A stretch of 64,000 bases of DNA from Thelonectria olida (taxonomy: Eukaryota > Ascomycota > Sordariomycetes > Hypocreales > Nectriaceae), in assembly GCA_020736575.1 (NCBI GenBank), contig JAGPYM010000005.1, forward strand, positions 496,001 through 560,000, in the 5' to 3' direction. Positions within the stretch are counted from its first letter, which is position 1. Every line of letters begins with the position of its first letter. The notes beneath the pieces are model-generated. The model did not search any database. It worked only from the letters and a program-made list of their open reading frames with translations, and was not told where the DNA came from. This document shows, one piece after another, positions 57,346 to 64,000 of the stretch. The translations under genes were made by a program, and so were the position numbers.

Positions 57346-60300
57346 ATGTTGTCTTCGTCTCGTCTTGCGCAACGCGTTTGCCGTCAGCCCAGGCTCTCGG
57401 CTGCCGTTCTTCAGGCCCGTCGCTTCAATGGCCTCCGTCAGACGAGATGTTTTTCCGTCGTTGCGCCGCTCAATGGCAGCGTGACAAAGTCGTTGAGCGC
57501 CCAGGCTCAGCGCCTCACCGAGCACGAGTCTTTTGCTCGCAGACACATTGGCAGTGAGCCCAGCGTGACCGACGAGATGCTCAAGGTGCTGGATCCTCCC
57601 GCCAGCTCCATGGAAGAGTTCCTCCAGCAGACGATTCCTCCGCAGGTCCGAAGGAAGACGACGGGACTGGACCTCGTCGAGCAGTGGGATGAGTCGGGCG
57701 TCGAGGCCCCTGTTCCTCCCGAGGGCCGCACTGAGCACTTCATCCAGCAAAAGATCAGGGATCTCGCGAGCCTCAACACCCAATTCGAGTCGTTCATTGG
57801 TGCTGGCTACTACGGCACCCTTGTTCCTCAGGTCATCCAGCGCAACGTCCTGGAGAACCCTGCCTGGTACACCAGCTACACTCCCTACCAGGCCGAAATC
57901 AGCCAGGGCCGCCTGGAGTCTCTGCTCAACTTCCAGACCCTTGTGACGGACCTCACTGGCCTCGACATCGCCAACGCCTCGGTTCTCGACGAGGCCACCG
58001 CTGCCGCCGAGGCCATGACGCTTGCTCTTGGTGCGGCTCCGTCCAAGGTCCAGGCCAAGGGCGCCAAGAAAACTTTTGTTGTCTCCGATACCTGCCACCC
58101 GCAGACTTTGGCCGTTCTCGAGTCCCGAGCCGAGGGCTTTGGAATCGACCTTGTTATTGGTGATGTCCTCGCTGACGACTGCAAGCTGATCAAGGATGTC
58201 GAGGGCAGCCTCATCGGTACCCTCGTTCAGTACCCCGACACTCATGGCGGCGTTCACGACTACCATCGTCTTTCCAACCTCGTTCACGAGCGAAAGGGTC
58301 TGGTATGCGCTGCGACTGATCTCTTGGCCCTGACCATGCTCAAGCCTCCTGGCGAGTTTGGCGCCGATGTTGCCCTCGGCAGCGCCCAGCGATTCGGTGT
58401 CCCTCTGGGCTTTGGCGGTCCTCACGCCGCCTTCTTCGCGACGACTGAGAAGTACAAGCGCAAGATTCCCGGTCGTCTTGTTGGTGTGTCCAAGGATCGT
58501 CTGGGTAAGCGAGCTCTTCGGCTTGCCCTCCAAACCCGTGAGCAGCACATTCGACGAGAAAAGGCCACCAGCAACATCTGCACTGCTCAGGCTCTTTTGG
58601 CCAATATGAGCGCCTTTTACGCCATTTACCATGGACCCAAGGGCTTGAAGACTATTGCCCAGGACGTCTGGGGCAAGACCCGCCTGGCGGCTGATCTGAT
58701 CCTGAAGGAGGGTCAGTTCAAGCTGTACACTCAGGGTCTTGGTGAGGACGGCGCTGTTCTGTTCGACACAGTGACTCTTCAGGGATCTCCCGAAGCCGTG
58801 GCCGCTGCTCACGAACGGGCTACTCTCGAGAAGATCAACTTGCGCCGCATCAGCGAGGACAAGGTTGGCTTCTCCCTGCACGAGGGTATTTCTTCGGAGA
58901 GCCTGGGACGCATTCTTAAGGCATTTGGCGTCTCTGAGGACAAGCTCGCCTCTGCTTTGGAGTCTGGTGTCACGGAGGCTCAAATTCCAGAGAGCCTGAA
59001 GCGCACCACCCCTTTCCTCGAGCAGCCCGTGTTCAACCAGTACCACTCCGAAACTGAGCTTCTACGATACATCTACCACCTCCAGTACAAGGACCTTTCT
59101 CTGGTTCACTCCATGATTCCTCTCGGCTCCTGCACCATGAAGCTCAACGCCACTACCGAGATGCTCGCCGTCACCGATCCTGGCATTTCCAACATCCATC
59201 CTTTTGCCCCGATCGAGCAAGCATCTGGCTACAAGGCTCTGGTCCAGTCCCTCGGCAAGAACCTGTCCACCATCACCGGAATGGACGAGGTCAGCCTGCA
59301 GCCAAACTCTGGTGCTCAGGGAGAGTTTGCCGGTCTCCGCGTTATCAAGCGTTACCATGAGAGCAAGGAGGGTGGAGAGCGCCGCACCATCTGCCTTATT
59401 CCCGTCTCCGCCCACGGCACCAACCCTGCCAGTGCCGCCATGGCTGGCATGCAAGTCGTTCCCATCAAGTGTGACCCCAAGACGGGTAACTTGGACATTG
59501 TCGACTTGAAGGCCAAGTGCGCTAAACACTCCAAGGAGTTGGCTGCCATTATGATTACGTATCCTAGCACTTTCGGTGTCTTCGAGCCCGAGGTCAAGGA
59601 GGTCTGTGATATTGTCCACGAGAATGGTGGTCTCGTCTACATGGACGGCGCCAACCTCAACGCTCAGATTGGTCTCTGCAGCCCAGGCGACATTGGCGCC
59701 GATGTGTGCCATCTCAACCTCCACAAGACCTTCTGTATCCCTCACGGCGGCGGTGGTCCTGGTGTTGGTCCCATCGGTGTCAAGAAGCACTTGGCTCCTT
59801 ACCTGCCTGGTCACCCTGAAATCGACCCTCAGCTGGGTCCCAAGGAACGTGAGAGCACTGCTGTCGCTCCCATTAGCGCTGCTCCTTGGGGCAGCGCCTC
59901 CATTCTTCCCATCAGCCACACCTACATCTTGATGATGGGCGGTGCAGGCCTGACACAGCAGACTGGCGTTGCCCTCCTCAACGCCAACTACATCATGTCC
60001 CGCCTATTGCCGTACTACAAGGTTGCTTACACCAACGCCAACGGTCGATGCGCCCACGAGTTCATCCTCGATGTGCGACCTCTGAAGGAGACTGCCGGCA
60101 TCGAGGCTGCCGATATTGCCAAGCGTCTGCAAGACTACGGCTTCCACGCTCCTACTATGAGCTGGCCCGTGTCTGGCACGCTCATGATCGAGCCCACCGA
60201 GTCCGAGTCCCGTGCCGAGCTGGATCGCTTCTGCGACGCCCTCATCCAGATCCGCCACGAGGTGGCCGACATTGAGACGGGCAAGGTCCCCCGCCAGGGC

Positions 60301-60513
60301 AACCTCCTCAAGAACGCTCCTCACCCCCAGCACGACCTTCTCGTCTCCGAGAAGGACTGGAACCGCCCCTACACGCGCGAGCAGGCTGCCTACCCGCTGC
60401 CTTGGCTCCGCGAGAAGAAGATGTGGCCATCCGTCGCCCGCGTGGACGATGCCTTTGGCGACACCAACCTGTTTTGCACGTGCCCTCCCGTCGAGGGAAG
60501 CGAGGATCTGTAG
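57346..60513 (+). CDS. Glycine dehydrogenase (decarboxylating), P protein of the glycine cleavage system, mitochondrial
   Basis: PLP enzyme that decarboxylates glycine and passes the aminomethyl group to the lipoyl arm of H protein, in the mitochondrial matrix. Single exon of 1055 codons, normal length for the family. The presequence MLSSSRLAQRVCRQPRLSAA is Arg/Ser-rich. The N-terminal half begins FARRHIGSEPSVTDEMLKVL and has YYGTLVPQVIQRNVLENPAW and ASVLDEATAAAEAM; the C-terminal half carries GSCTMKLNATTEM and the PLP-lysine motif LNLHKTFCIPHGGGGPG. The ATG at 57346 is the first in frame after the leader intron. The gene faces the H-protein gene, whose product is its direct partner. A 608-codon open frame on the opposite strand is a by-product of codon bias. 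Confidence 0.97.
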   Translation: MLSSSRLAQRVCRQPRLSAAVLQARRFNGLRQTRCFSVVAPLNGSVTKSLSAQAQRLTEHESFARRHIGSEPSVTDEMLKVLDPPASSMEEFLQQTIPPQVRRKTTGLDLVEQWDESGVEAPVPPEGRTEHFIQQKIRDLASLNTQFESFIGAGYYGTLVPQVIQRNVLENPAWYTSYTPYQAEISQGRLESLLNFQTLVTDLTGLDIANASVLDEATAAAEAMTLALGAAPSKVQAKGAKKTFVVSDTCHPQTLAVLESRAEGFGIDLVIGDVLADDCKLIKDVEGSLIGTLVQYPDTHGGVHDYHRLSNLVHERKGLVCAATDLLALTMLKPPGEFGADVALGSAQRFGVPLGFGGPHAAFFATTEKYKRKIPGRLVGVSKDRLGKRALRLALQTREQHIRREKATSNICTAQALLANMSAFYAIYHGPKGLKTIAQDVWGKTRLAADLILKEGQFKLYTQGLGEDGAVLFDTVTLQGSPEAVAAAHERATLEKINLRRISEDKVGFSLHEGISSESLGRILKAFGVSEDKLASALESGVTEAQIPESLKRTTPFLEQPVFNQYHSETELLRYIYHLQYKDLSLVHSMIPLGSCTMKLNATTEMLAVTDPGISNIHPFAPIEQASGYKALVQSLGKNLSTITGMDEVSLQPNSGAQGEFAGLRVIKRYHESKEGGERRTICLIPVSAHGTNPASAAMAGMQVVPIKCDPKTGNLDIVDLKAKCAKHSKELAAIMITYPSTFGVFEPEVKEVCDIVHENGGLVYMDGANLNAQIGLCSPGDIGADVCHLNLHKTFCIPHGGGGPGVGPIGVKKHLAPYLPGHPEIDPQLGPKERESTAVAPISAAPWGSASILPISHTYILMMGGAGLTQQTGVALLNANYIMSRLLPYYKVAYTNANGRCAHEFILDVRPLKETAGIEAADIAKRLQDYGFHAPTMSWPVSGTLMIEPTESESRAELDRFCDALIQIRHEVADIETGKVPRQGNLLKNAPHPQHDLLVSEKDWNRPYTREQAAYPLPWLREKKMWPSVARVDDAFGDTNLFCTCPPVEGSEDL

Positions 60514-61037
60514 ACAAAAGGGATAGGGATAGAGAAAAGCAAAAGCAAAAGCGAAATAGAAATGGAACGAGGAGGATGATGAAGCTAATGTAAGCGGAGT
60601 GGGATCTGGGAAAGCCCGTCGATTTTGAGGCTGGACTATTCAACATTACAACGGGCGCAATGAAGAGCAACACATATTTTATATACTCAACGAATACAAT
60701 TGCATATTTTGGTTATTTTCCAACATGATGTGTCAAAGCCGTTTGTTGTGATGACGCGGGATACACACGCCGGCTTGATTTATCAAGGTACCTACCTGCC
60801 TGCACACGGAGCTTGGGGGACGGAGTCGCGGACACGGCAAACAACCCCGGCCGGTCGGTTCTCCCTCCGGCCGGCCGTGCAAACTAGGTGACTACAGAGT
60901 AAAGAGGCGCGCACACATTGCATGAGAAGACAATGAAGTTTGTTGAAAAAAAAAAAGTGCACCATTATTTGATATCTTAGGCTTTTCCCATACATCCGAA
61001 CCAAACCAAAACCACCCCGACAGCGTCCTTCTCACAC
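60514..61037. other. Convergent intergenic region between P-protein and H-protein genes
   Basis: 524 bp between two stop codons. It has purine-rich 3'-UTR-like DNA (60520-60585), a TTTTATATACT stretch near 60677 that could aid 3'-end formation, and an A-run near 60945. No gene is seen. Confidence 0.5.
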
Positions 61038-61700
61038 TCATTCATCCGACTCCTTGAGGAAGGCCTCATACTCGTCCTTGCTCAGCAGCGCATCCACGTC
61101 GGCAGGGTTGGCAACCTCGAGCTGGACGAGCCAGCCGTCGCCGTAAGGGTCGTTGTTGAGCGTCTCGGGCTCGTCGCTCAGCGCCGAGTTGACCTCTGTG
61201 ACCTTGCCCGACACGGGGGAGAAGATCTCGGCGACGGCCTTGACCGACTCGATGGAGCCGACGGCGTCGCCAGCCTCAAAGGACTCGCCGACCTCGGGGA
61301 ACTCGACGTAGACAATGTCTCCTAGATCCTTTTGGGCCTTTTCGGTGATGCCAATGGCGTCTGTAGAGTGTGTCAGCAAGCTCGGGTTTTGAGCAAGAGG
61401 GGGATGTCTTCATACATGTGTTTGCGCTGGTCTTTCCCACCCACTCGTGCTCCTTTGTGTATCGCAAGTTATCAGGAGTGGATTTCGACTCTACAAGAAA
61501 TTGTTAGACCTCCTCAATATTTTTTTTTCTCCCTCTCTGTTGAGGGGAATGTTGAATTGCAGATGCTTACCAGAGTAGAATCGCACTCGGGGAACGGCCG
61601 AGAAGACGGCTCTGGGGGCGGCCTTGAAGGGGACCTGGACAGCAGCAGGCTTGGCCTTGGGGAGAGCGGCGAAAGCCCGACGAGCGAAGAGCGAGGCCAT
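61038..61700 (-). CDS. Glycine cleavage system H protein, mitochondrial
   Basis: Lipoyl-carrying shuttle of the glycine cleavage system. Exons 61700-61571, 61490-61416 and 61360-61038 give 175 aa; introns are 80 and 55 bp with GTAAGC/GTATGA donors and GTAG/ACAG acceptors. The presequence MASLFARRAFAALPKAKPAA is basic and ends near RVRFYS. The mature protein begins YTKEHEWV. The lipoylated lysine lies in GSIESVKAVAEIFSPVSG, and the C terminus NDPYGDGWLVQLEV is characteristic. It is convergent with the P-protein gene and tandem with SHMT. Confidence 0.96.
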
Positions 61701-63015
61701 CTTGGAGGGTGATGATGGTCAATTGGGGATATCAATTGAAGGGATGGAACAATGGCTTCTTGAATGAGGATGAGCAGAGGCGAAAATTGGTGTGAGAAAG
61801 ACGCAGACGCAGAGGGGACTAGGCTTCGGTTGCGCTTCCGGCGACTAACTGGCTATCAGCGAGGTGGCGGAAGCTGGAGGGAAGTCAATTGCCAGGGCAG
61901 AGAGGCGCAAGAGGTACATCGGCTGCCTTGCCAATTGCCAATTGATAACTGAGACCCGCCGCTAGCTCGTTCTTCTCGTGCTTCCATCCTCTCAAGCTCT
62001 CACTTGACTCAGACTGCGTCCCGAAGAAAACCTAAGGGTTCATCATGATACGTACCCTGTTCGCTCTCCTCCTCATACGGACCGCTGCCGCGGCCGAGAG
62101 AGCGACTTCGGAGGGGCTGCTGCGTGAGGTACCTGCGACCACGGTCTAGACTCACCTCGAAGCGAACGAGCCAATGACGGCGCGAGCCGCGCTGGGCTCT
62201 GGGCGCTCAGGCCGATCAGAGCCAGCACCGCGGTGCCACTCTCGGCAAAGTAAGTAGACAGTACTTGTTTCATCAGAGTCATGCAAGTACTCACCCTGAT
62301 CCGCACAGCATCTCATTGGAGAAAACGCGGGGTCCTGGGGGCTGGTCGTCATGAGAACGAATCTAAGGGGGCTCCGAGGGCTCGGCAGATATTGCGCAGG
62401 GAGTGGGTGGGTAGCTCATGGAAGCTCGCCCAAGCTCTCATCGGTGCGGGGAAGCTCTGGTCATCTCAAACAATTGGCAAGACTTCCATTTTTTCCCTAT
62501 CTCTTCGCTCTCTGCGATCCTTCACCACACCGCTCAAAACGCCCGCAACCCAGTGACACACACTCACATTCATTGTCGCCTCCCCATGATCAAGACGTCG
62601 CCAATTGCTCTCCTCACGCCGAGGAGCCCGGTCACATGATCGGTACTTCCAACCGGCAAGGGAACTCACTCTGAATGGGGAAGGTTGGTGTTTTAGAGGC
62701 TTCGGCAGAATCCTCCGAAGGTACAAGTTAGAAAAGACTCCCCAAAGGTGACTGCTCAAGGTCCGGCCAGACTCGGATGAGACGATTCGCAATTCTGCAT
62801 GTACCTTCGTTTGGATAATAATGACGAAATCAGAGCCACATCCTTGTCAATTGATGCAGCAATGCTTGTCCATGTTTCCTCGAGTCTTGTGCCGCAAGCA
62901 GAAGCAGTCCGATTGACCAAATCGCGAGAGATGTTGAGACGAATGAAGGGCTCAAAAACATTGTATTTTTTTCCATCAGACAGATTATTACTTTTATAGA
63001 CCCAGCGAATAGCTC
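61701..63015. other. Intergenic region between H-protein and SHMT genes
   Basis: 1.3 kb holding the promoter of the H-protein gene (right of 61700) and the 3' end of the SHMT gene. Short frames here (for example 62281-62556 +) overlap other frames and lack domains. I see no gene. Confidence 0.45.
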
Positions 63016-64000
63016 CTAGCCCTGCAGCCAAGGCTGGGGGAACTCCCCAACCCACTCCTCGACCTCCTTGCGAAGAGCTCCAATCTCAGGCACCTCGGCT
63101 CCGTCGCCCAGGTGAGCCAGGAACGCCTTCACCGTCGCCGGGTTCTTGACGCCCTTGGCCTTGGCCGCCTCCTTGGCCTGCTTGTCCACCGTCAGCGTGA
63201 TGGCGACGGCCCGGTCCACAATCTCGGCCACCCGCTCAAAGTCGTTGGCCCCGAACCCGCGCGTCGTCATGGCGGGCGTGCCCAGGCGAAGGCCGCCGGG
63301 CTTCAGCGCCGACACGTCGCCCGGCACCGTGTTCTTGTTGGATGCCACGCCGCACAGCTCCAGCACGCGCTCGACCCGCGCGCCGTCGATGCCCTTCGGC
63401 TTAAGGTCGACCAGCACGAGGTGGTTGTCCGTGCCGCCCGACACCAGCTTGTAGCCGAGGCCGCCGCCCAGCCGGCTAGCGAAGGCTTGCGCGTTGGACA
63501 GCACGCTCTCCTGGTACTGCTTGAACTCGGCCGACTGCGCCTGGCGCAGCGCCACGGCCAGCGCCGTGATGGTGTGGTTGTGGGGGCCGCCCTGGTGACC
63601 GGGGAAGACGCTCGCGTTGATGGGGCCTTCAAGATCGTACAGGATTTCCTTCCCCTTCTTGTCGACGCTGCGCACGCCCTTGCGGAAGAAGATCATGGCG
63701 CCTCGGGGGCCGCGGAGGGACTTGTGGGTGGTGGTGGTGACGACGTCGCTGAATTCGAAAGGCGACGGGATGACGCCCGCGGCGACGAGGCCCGAGATGT
63801 GAGCCATGTCGGCGAGCAGGTATGCGCCCGTCTCATTGGCGATGGCTCGCATGCGCTCGTAGTCGATGAGGCGGGAGTAGGCCGAGGTGCCGGCGATGAT
63901 GATCTTGGGGCGGTAGAGCAGAGCGTTCTCGCGGAGCTTGTCGTAGTCAATGAGACCTGTCTCCTCGGACAGACGGTAGGGGAACGTCTCAAAGTACTTT
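63016..64000 (-). CDS. Serine hydroxymethyltransferase (partial, 5' end outside the window)
   Basis: PLP enzyme interconverting serine and glycine with tetrahydrofolate. The window holds the last 327 codons, from [20 protein letters not shown] to [11 protein letters not shown] and TAG (63018-63016); roughly the first third is off the right edge. The PLP lysine is in [20 protein letters not shown], with [13 protein letters not shown] and [15 protein letters not shown] as further family signatures. Without the N terminus I cannot tell the cytosolic from the mitochondrial isoenzyme. The part seen is intronless. It is on the same strand as the H-protein gene, 1.3 kb downstream of it on the map. 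Confidence 0.96.
   Translation of the reverse strand, partial: KYFETFPYRLSEETGLIDYDKLRENALLYRPKIIIAGTSAYSRLIDYERMRAIANETGAYLLADMAHISGLVAAGVIPSPFEFSDVVTTTTHKSLRGPRGAMIFFRKGVRSVDKKGKEILYDLEGPINASVFPGHQGGPHNHTITALAVALRQAQSAEFKQYQESVLSNAQAFASRLGGGLGYKLVSGGTDNHLVLVDLKPKGIDGARVERVLELCGVASNKNTVPGDVSALKPGGLRLGTPAMTTRGFGANDFERVAEIVDRAVAITLTVDKQAKEAAKAKGVKNPATVKAFLAHLGDGAEVPEIGALRKEVEEWVGEFPQPWLQG

Noticed and set aside
57220..59046. 608-codon open frame on the minus strand opposite the glycine decarboxylase gene
   Set aside because: It lies wholly within the well-supported P-protein locus in antisense, is Leu/Gly/Arg-rich in the manner of a codon-bias shadow, and has no recognisable domain.
59062..59919. 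Second long antisense frame (285 codons) opposite the P-protein gene
   Set aside because: Same explanation: antisense shadow of a GC-biased gene, with low-complexity composition and no family.

Overview
This window is from a filamentous ascomycete fungus, most likely a Sordariomycete (Hypocreales-like). Genes are spaced by long non-coding stretches. Introns are short (about 45-130 bp) with GTAAGT/GTATGT donors and CTAAC-like branch sites. The genes include a fungal NACHT-ankyrin protein, an APC permease, a Cas1p-type acyltransferase relic and mitochondrial enzymes with N-terminal presequences. Nothing looks prokaryotic in layout, but one module (about 13.5-24.8 kb) resembles proteins I associate with bacteria.

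Layout. 0-5.9 kb: no supportable gene. 5.9-7.2 kb (-): mitochondrial-type SDR polyol dehydrogenase. 10.3-11.8 kb (-): isovaleryl-CoA dehydrogenase. 12.5-13.3 kb (+): decayed Cas1p-type O-acyltransferase. 13.5-20.6 kb (-): a 205-aa unknown protein, a metallo-beta-lactamase-like fragment and a very large DUF6603-type protein with several frame breaks. 21.4-24.8 kb (+): a divergent intronless 1134-aa protein of unknown function. 26.4-28.2 kb (+): methylcrotonoyl-CoA carboxylase beta subunit. 29.6-32.7 kb (-): glutamine-dependent NAD+ synthetase. 35.9-37.8 kb (+): membrane-anchored arylsulfotransferase-family protein. 38.5-40.0 kb (-): APH-family phosphotransferase. 40.8 kb (+): 59-aa Cys/His protein. 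42.4-44.2 kb (+): broken membrane-protein gene. 45.3-46.0 kb (+): FkbM methyltransferase. 46.1-49.8 kb (-): NACHT-ankyrin protein of 1115 aa. 51.1-52.8 kb (-): amino-acid/choline-type permease. 55.1-64.0 kb: serine dehydratase (-), glycine decarboxylase P protein (+), H protein (-) and serine hydroxymethyltransferase (-, cut by the window end).

How the genes fit together. Two core metabolic themes stand out. Isovaleryl-CoA dehydrogenase and the MCC beta subunit catalyse consecutive steps of mitochondrial leucine breakdown. They lie about 14.7 kb apart, with the bacterial-looking module and a pseudogene between them, as if an ancestral catabolic cluster had been split. At the right end, P protein, H protein, SHMT and serine dehydratase form a physical glycine/serine/one-carbon cluster, with the P protein and serine dehydratase divergent over one shared intergenic region. 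The intervening blocks (12-25 kb and 40-50 kb) are accessory in character: broken genes, an NLR-like protein, short inverted-repeat elements and a diverged repeat pair. All exon boundaries were read by eye from splice consensus and frame continuity.
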